64,000 nucleotides of DNA from Pseudorhodobacter antarcticus (GTDB taxonomy: Bacteria; Pseudomonadota; Alphaproteobacteria; Rhodobacterales; Rhodobacteraceae). Positions 38,077 to 46,154 of this stretch are shown piece by piece. How positions within the stretch are numbered: the stretch's first letter is position 1; each line of letters starts with the position of its first letter. The notes beneath the pieces are model-generated. The model had not been told where the DNA came from. It worked only from the letters and a program-made list of their open reading frames with translations, and made no database searches. Location: the NCBI RefSeq assembly GCF_900110135.1, contig NZ_FOCO01000006.1:62001-126000 (forward strand), given 5' to 3'. A program made the translations under genes and the position numbers.

Positions 38077-38134
38077 TTAAAAAATAGGCAGTTGGCGCTG
38101 AATTTGTGCGAAATGAAAACAAAAAGGGTAAGAT

Positions 38135-39841
38135 ATGACCGAATTGCTGACCGCCGCCCAAATGCGCGCCCTTGAGGCGGCTGCGATTGCCTCCGGCGCA
38201 GTGACCGGGCTGGAATTGATGGAACGCGCATGGCAGGGCGTGGTGGCGGCAATTTTTGAAGAATGGCCAGATTTTGCGGTCGCGACGGAAGGGGGCGCTG
38301 CCCCCCAGACCGATTTTTACGATGCAAAACACGGCCTCCCCCCGAGGTATTTGGACCAAGATGAAAGCAGCGCGTGGCGGGCGGTGGTTTTGTGCGGGCC
38401 GGGGAATAATGGCGGGGATGGGTTTGTCGTTGCGCGCTTGTTGCATGATGTCGGCTGGGCGGTGGAGGTGTATTTATATGGCGATCCCGCGCGGCTGCCG
38501 CAGGGCGCGCGGCTGAATTATGAGAGGTGGTGCGAGTTGGGGGTGGTGACCCCCCTTGATCACAAAAGTTGCGAGTGGGTTGGGACACCAACCCTTTTGA
38601 TCGACGCCCTTTTCGGCACGGGGCTTACCCGTGCTTTGCCAGATGACCTACAGGGTATTTTCAGAATTATTGCTGGCCTTGTAACTGCGCCTTATCATCC
38701 CAGGTATAGGCGCTGTGTGGCCGTTGACCTGCCAAGCGGTATTGATGCGGACACGGGCAAATGCTGGGCGGCCGATTTTACGTCTGTGATCCGGGCGGAC
38801 CTTTCGGTGACTTTTTTGACGGCCAAGATCGGGCATTTTTTGGGGGATCCGTTTTCGCTTGGAAAACTTGTGGTCAAACCTCTTGGATTGCCTGGAGAGC
38901 CGTTTTTGGAAAGGGGTTTTCACAACGAACCGCCGCAAGACCGAAGGGTTAAGTTGGTCGATCAAAGGCTTTTTGGCAAAGCCACCCCTATATTGCGGAA
39001 CCGGTTGGGGAAGGCGATATCTTGGAACAAGTTTGATAACGGGCACGCGCTTATCCTGTCTGGCGGTATCGCGTCTGCCGGGGCGGCGCGGTTGGCAGCT
39101 AGGGGCGCACTGCGGATTGGGGCGGGGGTGGTGACGGTTGGGTGCCCACCTGCCGCGCTGATGGTGCAGGCGGCGCAGCTGACAGCGGTGATAGTACGGG
39201 CTGTTCGCGATGCGGCGGCGCTGGACGCGGTTTTGGCGGACGCGCGAATCAATGCGCTGTGTTTGGGGCCGGGGTTGGGGTTGGGCGCGCGCGAGGCGGC
39301 GTTAGTGGCGACAGCTCTGGCGCGTCGGCGGGAACCGCGCGCAACGGTTTTGGATGCGGATGCTTTGACTTTAATCGCGCGGGATGCGGCGCTGTTTGAC
39401 CTGCTGCATGGGGATTGCGTGCTGACGCCCCATGCGGGGGAATTTGCGCGGTTGTTTCCGGATTTGGCAGCAAAGGTGGCGGAGCCTGCGACCAAAGGCC
39501 CGACCTATTCCAAGGTGGATGCAACGCGCGATGCGGCCAAACGTGCGGGCTGCGTGGTGTTGTTCAAAGGGCCGGATACGGTAATTGCGGCCCCTGATGG
39601 GCGCTGTTCAATTAACGCGGCCTTGTATGATCGGGCCGCGCCTTGGCTTGCAACCGCAGGGTCGGGCGATGTGTTGGCGGGGTTTATCACGGGGTTGTTG
39701 GCGCGTGGGTTTGCGCCGATGGACGCGGCAGAAACCGCCGCTTGGCTGCATGTGGAATGTGCGCGATCTTTCGGGCCGGGGTTGATTGCCGAAGATGTAC
39801 CCGAGGAATTGCCAAAGGTGTTTCGCGCTTTGGGTCTGTGA
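38135..39841 (+). CDS. nnr: Bifunctional NAD(P)H-hydrate epimerase/dehydratase
   Basis: A 568-residue enzyme repairing hydrated NAD(P)H. The epimerase domain (about residues 1-270) has VVLCGPGNNGGDGFVVARL, and the ADP-dependent dehydratase domain (about 290-560) has LTPHAGEFARLF and ATAGSGDVLAG. An unusual insert of about 30 residues precedes the VVLCGPG motif and corresponds to a dispersed DNA repeat (38291-38366) read in frame. Composition between about 38550 and 39060 is lower in GC than the flanks. Confidence 0.9.
   Translation: MTELLTAAQMRALEAAAIASGAVTGLELMERAWQGVVAAIFEEWPDFAVATEGGAAPQTDFYDAKHGLPPRYLDQDESSAWRAVVLCGPGNNGGDGFVVARLLHDVGWAVEVYLYGDPARLPQGARLNYERWCELGVVTPLDHKSCEWVGTPTLLIDALFGTGLTRALPDDLQGIFRIIAGLVTAPYHPRYRRCVAVDLPSGIDADTGKCWAADFTSVIRADLSVTFLTAKIGHFLGDPFSLGKLVVKPLGLPGEPFLERGFHNEPPQDRRVKLVDQRLFGKATPILRNRLGKAISWNKFDNGHALILSGGIASAGAARLAARGALRIGAGVVTVGCPPAALMVQAAQLTAVIVRAVRDAAALDAVLADARINALCLGPGLGLGAREAALVATALARRREPRATVLDADALTLIARDAALFDLLHGDCVLTPHAGEFARLFPDLAAKVAEPATKGPTYSKVDATRDAAKRAGCVVLFKGPDTVIAAPDGRCSINAALYDRAAPWLATAGSGDVLAGFITGLLARGFAPMDAAETAAWLHVECARSFGPGLIAEDVPEELPKVFRALGL
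38291..38366 (+). repeat. Dispersed hairpin-plus-box repeat, copy D, inside nnr
   Basis: GGGGGCGCTGCCCCCC hairpin, then after a 27-base extra segment CCCCCC and the box AGGTATTTGGACCAAGATGA, the same unit as copies A and E. It lies within the nnr reading frame without breaking it. Confidence 0.7.
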
Positions 39842-39852
39842 TTACAAAGCAA

Positions 39853-39876
39853 AACCCGCCCTTTTTCAAAGGTGGG
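39853..39876. terminator. Candidate terminator between nnr and Hint gene
   Basis: ACCCGCCCTTT and AAAGGTGGGT form an imperfect hairpin between the convergent genes. No long T-run is present, so this is tentative. Confidence 0.45.
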
Positions 39877-39912
39877 TCGAGCAGGAAGATCAAGGAAAAA
39901 AGGGGAATTAGG

Positions 39913-40392
39913 TTAGGCGGTGACCGTGACGGGGGCGCAGGTGACTTCAACCCCATTGGCATAAATCACTTCTGGCTGCGCGAAATGCAGGGCATGCAAG
40001 GTGGCCCCTACAACGGTTTCGCAGCGGATATATTCACCATCCAGCAAATCCTTGGCGGCGATCACGGTTTGTGCGACGCCTTTCAGGGCCTTGGCGCGCC
40101 AGTCGCGGATGTGGATGCCTTGTTCGGGCATTACGCGCATGTCGTCGGCGGGTTGTTCGACGCCCAAGGCGGAGGCGGAGATACAGATCAATTTCGCGAC
40201 AGGCATCACGGTGCTGCGCATCGCCACGATATGCCGCGCGCCGGACCGGGTGATGACGCGGTCGCCGACGGTCAACATCTCAACCGGTTTTTCGCCGGTC
40301 AGTGTCAAAACAGTGGTGCCTGCGACCAAGCCTTCGGTCAGGTCGGTGCTGAGTGCGGTGGCGGCGGCGATGATGGTGCTGTGATGTGTCAT
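39913..40392 (-). CDS. Hint domain-containing protein, short form
   Basis: A 159-residue protein made up almost wholly of a Hint-like domain: GLVAGTTVLTLTGEKPVEMLTVGDRVITRSGARHIV at the N-terminus and ALHFAQPEVIYANGVEVTCA at the end. Unlike inteins it lacks an initial Cys/Ser splice junction and a C-terminal His-Asn. Such Hint_2 proteins are frequent in Rhodobacteraceae, often in secreted proteins. ATG 40392 is chosen because AAAGGA lies nine bases upstream; ATG 40401 would be too close. Confidence 0.75.
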   Translation of the reverse strand: MTHHSTIIAAATALSTDLTEGLVAGTTVLTLTGEKPVEMLTVGDRVITRSGARHIVAMRSTVMPVAKLICISASALGVEQPADDMRVMPEQGIHIRDWRAKALKGVAQTVIAAKDLLDGEYIRCETVVGATLHALHFAQPEVIYANGVEVTCAPVTVTA

Positions 40393-40592
40393 GTGGTGCA
40401 TTCCTTTTTTCCCTGCATCTTCTCTCGCCTCCAAATGTGGCGGGAATGAGTCATTGAAAGGTCAAGCGCGGGATTTGAATCTATCCATTTTAAGGCAAGT
40501 TTTTCCTCTCGCATCCAAGGCGCAGCTTTGTTAGAAGGGCGCGGAAATTCATTGCAGTCGCGGGGCGGTCGTTCCAAAGCTACGGTGATTTA

Positions 40593-40677
40593 GCGGGTAT
40601 GGCGAAATTGGCAGACGCACCAGATTTAGGTTCTGGCGCCGCAAGGCGTGGGGGTTCAAGTCCCTCTACCCGCACCA
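40593..40677 (+). tRNA. tRNA-Leu (anticodon UAG)
   Basis: An 85-base cloverleaf: acceptor GCGGGTA / TACCCGC, D-arm TGGCGAAATTGGCAGACGCA, anticodon stem CCAGA/TCTGG with loop TTTAGGT (anticodon TAG), a variable arm of class II length, T-arm GGGTTCAAGTCCCTC and encoded CCA at 40675-40677. It reads CUN leucine codons. Confidence 0.97.
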
Positions 40678-40701
40678 GATATGTAAGAAGGATGGAATTA
40701 T

Positions 40702-42036
40702 ATGCAGGTCACCCAGACCCTGAACGAAGGCCTTAAGCGCGGTTACACCATCACGGTGAGCGCGGCAGAGCTTGACGTAAAAGTGCAAGAAAAGCTGGTC
40801 GAAGCGCAGCCCGAAGTTGAAATGAAGGGCTTTCGCAAAGGCAAAGTGCCGATGGCGATGATGCGCAAGCAGTTTGGCCCGCGGATCATGGGCGATGCGA
40901 TGCAAGACGCCATTGATGGCGCGATGAAAGACCATTTTGAAGCATCCGGCGACCGCCCTGCGATGCAGCCCGACGTCAAGATGAAAGACGGCGAAGAGTG
41001 GAAAGAAGGCCAGGACGTTGTGGTCGAGATGTCCTATGAGGCGCTGCCCGAGATTCCGGAAGTTGATGCCAGCAAGGTCACGCTGGAGCGTTTGGTTGTG
41101 AAGGCCGAAGACGCCGCTGTGGATGAGGCTTTGGCCAATCTGGCAGCATCGGCGCAGAATTTTGAGGACCGCAAAAAGGGTTCCAAGGCCAAGGACGGCG
41201 ATCAGGTTGTGATCGACTTCAAAGGGTCGGTTGATGGCGATTATTTTGAAGGCGGCACGGGCGAGGATTATCCGCTTGTTCTCGGCTCCAATTCCTTCAT
41301 TCCCGGATTTGAGGCGCAGCTGGTTGGTGCCAAAGCGGGCGATGAGGTGAAGGTCGACGTGTCATTCCCCGCCGAATATCAGGCGGCCCATTTGGCCGGC
41401 AAAGCGGCCGTGTTTGAATGTACCGTGAAAGCGGTCAAAGAACCAAAGCCTGCTGAGATTGACGATGAGATGGCCAAGAAATACGGCGCCGAGGATTTGG
41501 CCGGGTTGAAGGGCCAGATTGCCGAGCGTTTGGAAGCTGAATATCAGGGTGCCGCGCGCGCTGTGATGAAGCGGTCGTTGCTGGATCAGTTGGACACGCT
41601 GGTGAAGTTTGATCTGCCTCCATCGCTGGTCGAAGCCGAAGCAGGCCAGATTGCGCACCAGTTGTGGCATGAAGAAAACCCAGAGGTTCAAGATCACAAC
41701 CACGACGCGGTTGAAGCCACGGATGAGCATAAAAAACTGGCGGAGCGTCGCGTGCGTTTGGGCCTGTTGCTGGCTGAAGTGGGCCGCAAAGCAGAGATCA
41801 CCGTGACCGATCAGGAAATGACCCAAGCTGTGATGACGCAGGCCCGTCAATATCCGGGGCAGGAACGTCAGTTCTTTGAATTTGTCCAGAAAAACGCCCA
41901 GATGCAGCAGCAGCTGCGCGCGCCGATTTTTGAGGACAAAGTTGTGGATCACATTGTAGCTGGCGCGAAAGTGTCGGACAAAGAGATCGACAAGGATGCG
42001 CTGCAAAAGGCGATTGAAGCCTTGGACGAAATGTAA
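40702..42036 (+). CDS. tig: Trigger factor
   Basis: A 444-residue ribosome-associated chaperone and peptidyl-prolyl isomerase. Ribosome-binding signature GFRKGKVPM is at residues 45-53, the FKBP-type domain (about 150-245) has [16 protein letters not shown], and a C-terminal helical chaperone domain follows. AGAAGGA precedes ATG 40702, only 24 bases after the tRNA. A terminator follows at 42066. Confidence 0.95.
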   Translation: MQVTQTLNEGLKRGYTITVSAAELDVKVQEKLVEAQPEVEMKGFRKGKVPMAMMRKQFGPRIMGDAMQDAIDGAMKDHFEASGDRPAMQPDVKMKDGEEWKEGQDVVVEMSYEALPEIPEVDASKVTLERLVVKAEDAAVDEALANLAASAQNFEDRKKGSKAKDGDQVVIDFKGSVDGDYFEGGTGEDYPLVLGSNSFIPGFEAQLVGAKAGDEVKVDVSFPAEYQAAHLAGKAAVFECTVKAVKEPKPAEIDDEMAKKYGAEDLAGLKGQIAERLEAEYQGAARAVMKRSLLDQLDTLVKFDLPPSLVEAEAGQIAHQLWHEENPEVQDHNHDAVEATDEHKKLAERRVRLGLLLAEVGRKAEITVTDQEMTQAVMTQARQYPGQERQFFEFVQKNAQMQQQLRAPIFEDKVVDHIVAGAKVSDKEIDKDALQKAIEALDEM

Positions 42037-42065
42037 CATTTGGTTGGTTTTGCCAACCAAGATTG

Positions 42066-42094
42066 GGGCCGCGCCGCTGAGCGCGGCCCTTTTT
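42066..42094 (+). terminator. Rho-independent terminator after tig
   Basis: GGGCCGCGC and GCGCGGCCC form a nine-bp stem followed by five T residues. Confidence 0.92.
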
Positions 42095-42265
42095 CATAGC
42101 TGCGCATCGCGCGCGATGCGCTGTGTAAGTCCTTGATATATCGTGACTGTCCGAAATCTGTTTACCTTGTGTTAACCTGCGAACCGCAGTTTGATCGCAC
42201 TTATGGTGCGGGTGAAAAACCGCCATCCTTTGCCCCTGTTTTCCCGTTTCGAAAGGCCCCAAACC

Positions 42266-43009
42266 ATGCCCGATTTCCTTCCTGACGTGCCGGTGGATGC
42301 GCTGTTGGCGGCCCTGCTTGCGGCCCCCGGCAATGAAGTGAAAACGGGTAAGTTTGACAGCCCCGAATCATCTTCCGCGCTGGCGATCAATGCGTTTGGC
42401 TGGTTTTTGAACCGCCCCGATTTGTTTCCCATGCTGCCCGGCGGGATGGGCCAAGTGCGCGAGGTGCGGGTGGAGGCGGAAATGCGGTTCCCTTGGGACG
42501 GCGGCAAGCACCCGTTTATGGACGCGGTTTTGGTGACCGATCGCTATTTGATCGGGGTGGAAAGCAAACGATATGAGCCGTTCCGCCCGCTGAAAACCAA
42601 CAAGTTTGGTGAGAATTTTGACCGCAAAGCCTGGGGCGAAAAGATGGAAGGGTACACGCGGTTGCGCCGTACCCATGCCAATGGCGCGCGGCGATTCGGG
42701 TGTTTGGACGATGCGGAATTGGTCAAGGACGCGTATGGGCTGCGCACGCAGGCGCACCAGCTGCGGCTGCGGCCTGTGCTGCTGTACCTGTACGCGGAGC
42801 CGACCGCTTGGGCCAATGGCAAGCCTGTGGACCCGGCCAAGATTGCGGCGCACCGCGCGGATGTGGCGCTGTTTTCCGAAAGCGTGGCGGGCGACGAGGT
42901 GGAATTTGTACCGATGGACTGGGGCCAGATGTTGGCCATGTGGGGCCGCGGCAAGATGGCGCTGGCCGATCACGCGGGCCGCGTGGCGCAGCGGTTTGGA
43001 CCGTTGTGA
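42266..43009 (+). CDS. Putative PD-(D/E)XK-like nuclease
   Basis: A 247-residue protein. The segment with Asp86 (FMDAVLVTD), Glu99 and Lys101 (GVESKRYEPFR) matches the D-x(n)-E-x-K arrangement of the PD-(D/E)XK nuclease fold, framed by hydrophobic strands. The rest is alpha/beta without clear motifs. ATG 42266 is chosen for the compact start MPDFLPDVPVDALLAALL. It begins an accessory stretch between tig and the ribosomal operon, next to a toxin-antitoxin pair and an IS. Nuclease activity is inference; a catalytically dead or unrelated protein remains possible. Confidence 0.55.
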   Translation: MPDFLPDVPVDALLAALLAAPGNEVKTGKFDSPESSSALAINAFGWFLNRPDLFPMLPGGMGQVREVRVEAEMRFPWDGGKHPFMDAVLVTDRYLIGVESKRYEPFRPLKTNKFGENFDRKAWGEKMEGYTRLRRTHANGARRFGCLDDAELVKDAYGLRTQAHQLRLRPVLLYLYAEPTAWANGKPVDPAKIAAHRADVALFSESVAGDEVEFVPMDWGQMLAMWGRGKMALADHAGRVAQRFGPL

Positions 43010-43054
43010 GGGGATTTGCGGGGGGTAGGGGATGGTGTGCTGAACGCAAATAAC

Positions 43055-43083
43055 TTGACATGATCAGGATTCTGTACATAGAC
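43055..43083 (+). promoter_or_regulatory. Promoter and candidate YefM operator
   Basis: A perfect -35 TTGACA lies at 43055-43060 with a weak -10 region near 43075-43083. TGTACA (43073-43078) overlaps it, followed by the related ATGTCTAC. YefM proteins of E. coli bind palindromes with a TGTACA core that overlap the -10 region, so autoregulation is likely. Confidence 0.5.
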
Positions 43084-43148
43084 CAATGTCTACGAATAGA
43101 GTTTCGCAGCATGAGAAATCAGCGTCAGAAATCAGCATCAGAGAAAAC

Positions 43149-43430
43149 ATGAACATTTTGACTTATACAGATGCCAGAAATGGCTTGGCTGGTGCGATGG
43201 ACCGAGTTGTTCAAGACCGCGAAGCAACTGTCATCACCCGGACCGGAAGAGAAGCTGTTGTGATGGTGGCACTTGAAGAATGGAATGCCATTCAGGCCAC
43301 GCTGCATTTGCTATCTTCGCCGCGCAATGCTGATCGTCTCCATGCCTCAATAGCTGAGCTGGATGCTGGAGATGGCGAAGAACGAGGACTGAACCTTGAG
43401 GATGAAATTCGCGACCCACGCTTGGGCTGA
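43149..43430 (+). CDS. yefM: YefM/Phd-family antitoxin
   Basis: A 93-residue antitoxin with the N-terminal DNA-binding domain (ILTYTDARNGLAGAMDRVVQDREATVITRTGREAVVMVALEEWNAI) and an acidic C-terminal segment that should block the toxin. It overlaps the toxin start by 29 bases. ATG 43149 is chosen for homology; an upstream ATG adds 21 unrelated residues. Confidence 0.9.
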   Translation: MNILTYTDARNGLAGAMDRVVQDREATVITRTGREAVVMVALEEWNAIQATLHLLSSPRNADRLHASIAELDAGDGEERGLNLEDEIRDPRLG

Positions 43431-43662
43431 TTATTTATATTGGCAAGAAACGGACCGAAAAATTTTATCCCGGATCAATGTGTTGATTGAGGAGTGTCGC
43501 CGGCATCCATCCAGCGGGATTGGCAAGCCGGAGGCATTGAAGGGCAACCTTGCGGGGTGGTGGTCGCGGCGGATCGACCGAGAGCATCGCTTGGTATACC
43601 GCGCGGTTGGCAGCGGTGAGACGCAAGTTTTGGAAATTGCGCAATGTCGGTATCATTATTGA
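43402..43662 (+). CDS. yoeB: YoeB-family mRNA interferase toxin
   Basis: An 86-residue RelE-superfamily ribonuclease that cleaves mRNA at the ribosome. Catalytic positions correspond to Glu44 (GKPEALKG), Arg63 (EHRLVYR) and His85-Tyr86 in the ending CRYHY. The frame is intact, so the pair with yefM is probably active. ATG 43402 is preferred over TTG two codons upstream. The stop forms the start of a large inverted repeat. Confidence 0.93.
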   Translation: MKFATHAWADYLYWQETDRKILSRINVLIEECRRHPSSGIGKPEALKGNLAGWWSRRIDREHRLVYRAVGSGETQVLEIAQCRYHY

Positions 43663-43677
43663 AAGGGGCGGTGGGTT
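43662..43677 (+). repeat. Left arm of 16-bp inverted repeat interrupted by the IS
   Basis: AAAGGGGCGGTGGGTT pairs perfectly with AACCCACCGCCCCTTT at 45201-45216, which is followed by more T residues. Without the IS the two arms would be about 95 bases apart and would form a large hairpin after yoeB. Confidence 0.75.
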
Positions 43678-43764
43678 GCACACAACCTGTGGGCTCGGCG
43701 GTTTGCCCGGGCGAGTCGGGGTGAACCCCGACCTATGGGGACCGGGTGGTTGATGGGTAGGGTG

Positions 43765-43772
43765 GGTGGAAC
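43765..43772 (+). repeat. 8-bp target-site duplication, left copy
   Basis: GGTGGAAC directly precedes the IS and is repeated exactly at 45196-45203 after it. Eight-base duplications are normal for IS256-family insertion. Confidence 0.9.
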
Positions 43773-43804
43773 GAGATATGCCCAAAAGTTGGTGACGGCC
43801 CTCA

Positions 43805-45098
43805 TCAGGCGGCGTTTTGAAGTTGTTTGATCCCATCCTTAAACTCAACCCCCAGAATGACCTCGGGTAGACGGTTTGGCCCGGATATCTTCCGCCACTT
43901 CTTCTTGGCTGACATCATCAGCTGGAAGACCATGGCCAGGGCAGTCTTGCGGTTCAGGCATCCCTTGGTTTTCCGCGTCCTGTTCCTGACCGTGGCAAAG
44001 ACACTTTCGATTGGGTTCGTGGTCCTGATGTGCTTCCAGTGCTCGGCCGGGAAGTCGTAGAAGGCCAGCAGTTCGGCGCGGTCTTTGACCAGCTTGGCGA
44101 CGGCCTTCTCGTACTTCACGCCATAAGTTTCCACGAAGAGATCAAAGGCTGCGTTCGCCTCCTTTTTGGTTTCAGCCATCTGTTACCCGGCAGGGCATGC
44201 TTGCATGCCCGAGAGGGCAGATATCTTGTAGATCAGACTTCGCTTTTTCATGCAGTGCTTTTGGCATTGCTCCGGTGACATTGGCGGTCTTGTGAACCCA
44301 GCATCGTTGTTCGCGTGTCGTGGGGAACACGTCGCGCAGCGCCGTCCAGAACCCGAGCGCCCCGTCGCCAATGGCCAACTCAGGCGGCACCGCCAGACCG
44401 CGCTTCTTCAGCCCGTTCAGCAGGTCGCGCCAGCTGTCCGCGTTCTCCCGGAACCCGTCCATGATCGCCAGAACACCCTTCTCGCCATACTCATCCGCAC
44501 CGATAATAACCAACATACATTGGCGATCCCCGTCCAGTCGCGGGGTGAAGTAGATCCCATCCGCCCAGATGTAGACGTAGCGCTTGCCCGTAAGGTCACG
44601 CTTGCGCCAGGCCTCGTATTCCTCCCACCATGCCGCCTTCAGACGCGTGATGGTCGATGACGACAGCCCCTCAGCATCAGGGCCCAACAGGGCGGCCAGC
44701 GCTTCGCTGAAATCCCCTGTGGAGATGCCCTTCAGGTAAAGCCAAGGCAGCAGTTCTTCGACCGACTTCGCTTTGCGCAGATAGGGCGGAACCAACGCCG
44801 AGCGGTACTTGATCTTGCTGCCATCCTCATTGGCACCTCGGTCGCGAACGCGCGGTACCTGCACGGGCACCGTCCCGATCCCGGTCATAACCTCGCGCTC
44901 GGGCAAGAACCCGCGGCGCACAAGCCGCTGGCGGCCTTCCTCGTCCAAAAGATGTGCGTGCTCTGCAATGAACGACGACACCTCAGCTTGGATCGCCGTA
45001 CGTAAAAGCGCCTTCGCGCCATTCTGGATAACCTCGGTCAAAGGGTCCGGTGAAAACTCCGATGGCAGTTCGAATGGTACAACAGTAGATTTAGCCAT
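43805..45098 (-). pseudogene. IS256-family transposase, broken by a 37-bp insert
   Basis: Two fragments of a mutator-type DDE transposase. The first (45098 to 44218) carries the start MAKSTVVPFELPSEF, the catalytic Asp in YIWADGIYF and Asp in AIGDGALGFW with CWVHKTANV. The second (44180 to 43805) continues with MAETKKEANAAFDLFVETYG, the third acidic residue in TTNPIESVF, and the normal end. Removing 44181-44217 gives an exact 418-codon frame and restores Trp-Met at the junction. With the insert, translation stops at 44172. Confidence 0.93.
44181..44217. repeat. 37-bp palindromic insert within the transposase
   Basis: The insert has at its centre the near-perfect palindrome GGGCATGCTTGCATGCCC (8-bp arms, 2-base spacer). 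It splits the ancestral sequence GCCATC/CAGATATC, and ATCTG/CAGAT of host sequence then extend the dyad. No direct target duplication is evident. Its origin is unknown. Confidence 0.8.
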
Positions 45099-45195
45099 GG
45101 TGGCATATCCTTTCTCTTTGAGACTGACGGCGTCGTTCAACACCGCCATGATATGCCGCCTACTTCAGACCATCACCAACTTTAGGGCATAACTC

Positions 45196-45218
45196 GGTGG
45201 AACCCACCGCCCCTTTTT
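45196..45218 (+). repeat. Right target-site copy and right hairpin arm
   Basis: GGTGGAAC at 45196-45203 repeats the left target-site copy. AACCCACCGCCCCTTTTT at 45201-45218 is the right arm of the inverted repeat whose left arm starts at 43662, ending in five T residues like a terminator. Confidence 0.75.
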
Positions 45219-45241
45219 GTGGCCGCCGGGCCGAGGGTATG

Positions 45242-45277
45242 AAAAAACCGCGCAGGGTTGCCCTTGCGCGGTTCTTT
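45242..45277 (-). terminator. Rho-independent terminator of the rpsF-rpsR-rplI operon
   Basis: On the minus strand AACCGCGCAAGGG and CCCTGCGCGGTT form a stem, followed by a T6 run. Confidence 0.85.
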
Positions 45278-45300
45278 AATTTTTATCGGTATGGGGGCGA

Positions 45301-45888
45301 TTAATCGCGGCCCATATCCTCACCGTCGACGTTGGCAGCGCCCAGTTCATCGAACAATTCGGCGATTTCGAACTCTGCTGCGGCTTCTGCTTCGGCTGCC
45401 AATTCCTGAATGGATTTGCCAGCGGCCTGCAATTCAGCCTCTTCGGCGGAACGTGCGATGTTGACGGCGAATTTCGCCGTAACTTCGGGGTGCAGCACAA
45501 CGGATACGCTGTGCAGGCCCAGTTCTTTGATTGGCTTTTCCAGCACAACCTGACCACGGTCCACGGTAAAGCCTGCCTCGGTTGCGACATCGGCGGCGTC
45601 ACGGGTGGTGACGGAGCCGTACAGCGCGCCCGCATCAGACGCAGAGCGAATGATGACGAAGGTTTGACCGTTGAGGGTTTCGGCGATTTTATCGGCCTCT
45701 GCCTTTGTCTCAAGGTTTTGTGCTTGCAGCTGGACTTTGCGGGCCTCGAACGACTTCATGTTGGCATCGTTGGCGCGCAAGGCTTTGCCTTGGGGCAGCA
45801 GGAAGTTGCGGCCGAAACCGTCTTTGACGGTCACAACTTCGCCCATTTGGCCCAATTTGGCCACGCGTTGAAGAAGGATCACTTTCAT
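45301..45888 (-). CDS. rplI: 50S ribosomal protein L9
   Basis: A 195-residue L9 with the standard N-terminal rRNA-binding domain ([36 protein letters not shown]), a long connecting helix and the C-terminal domain, plus an acidic Ala/Glu-rich tail (about residues 155-195) longer than in E. coli L9 (149 residues). Such tails are usual in alphaproteobacteria. Last gene of the operon. Confidence 0.95.
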   Translation of the reverse strand: MKVILLQRVAKLGQMGEVVTVKDGFGRNFLLPQGKALRANDANMKSFEARKVQLQAQNLETKAEADKIAETLNGQTFVIIRSASDAGALYGSVTTRDAADVATEAGFTVDRGQVVLEKPIKELGLHSVSVVLHPEVTAKFAVNIARSAEEAELQAAGKSIQELAAEAEAAAEFEIAELFDELGAANVDGEDMGRD

Positions 45889-45899
45889 ATCAATGCTCC

Positions 45900-46127
45900 T
45901 TATTTCACAGCATAGGGCAGCAGGGCGAGGAAGCGGGCGCGTTTGATCGCACGGGCCAGTTCACGCTGCTTTTTCGCCGAGACGGCGGTAATGCGGGACG
46001 GCACGATTTTGCCACGCTCGGAAATATAGCGCTGCAAAAGACGTGTGTCTTTGTAGTCGATCGCCGGTGCACTGTCGCCCGAGAAGGGGCAGACCTTGCG
46101 GCGGCGGAAAAAGGGTTTGTTCGCCAT
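45900..46127 (-). CDS. rpsR: 30S ribosomal protein S18
   Basis: A 75-residue S18 with FRRRKVCPF at the N-terminus and the core [50 protein letters not shown]. It binds 16S rRNA together with S6. It lies between rpsF and rplI. Confidence 0.97.
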   Translation of the reverse strand: MANKPFFRRRKVCPFSGDSAPAIDYKDTRLLQRYISERGKIVPSRITAVSAKKQRELARAIKRARFLALLPYAVK

Positions 46128-46154
46128 TTGGATGGTCCTTTCCTATGCCTTAGA

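Larger units (their letters stand above)
43773..45195 (-). mobile_element. IS256-family insertion sequence, interrupted
   Basis: A 1423-bp element bounded by terminal inverted repeats starting GAGATATGCCCAAAAGTTGG on the left and, in reverse complement, GAGTTATGCCCTAAAGTTGG on the right (24 of 28 positions match), flanked by an exact 8-bp direct repeat GGTGGAAC. It carries one transposase gene on the minus strand, broken by a 37-bp insert; without that insert the element is 1386 bp. The element landed inside the right part of a large hairpin after yoeB. Confidence 0.93.

Noticed and set aside
39913-40392. Intein
   Set aside because: The Hint domain lacks the first Cys/Ser at a splice junction, a C-terminal His-Asn and flanking extein sequence.
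40593-40677. tRNA-Leu as integration site of an island
   Set aside because: No integrase and no repeat of the tRNA 3' end were seen downstream; trigger factor follows directly.
43805-45098. Programmed frameshift in the IS transposase
   Set aside because: IS256-family elements use a single frame, and the break is explained exactly by a 37-bp insert with no slippery site.
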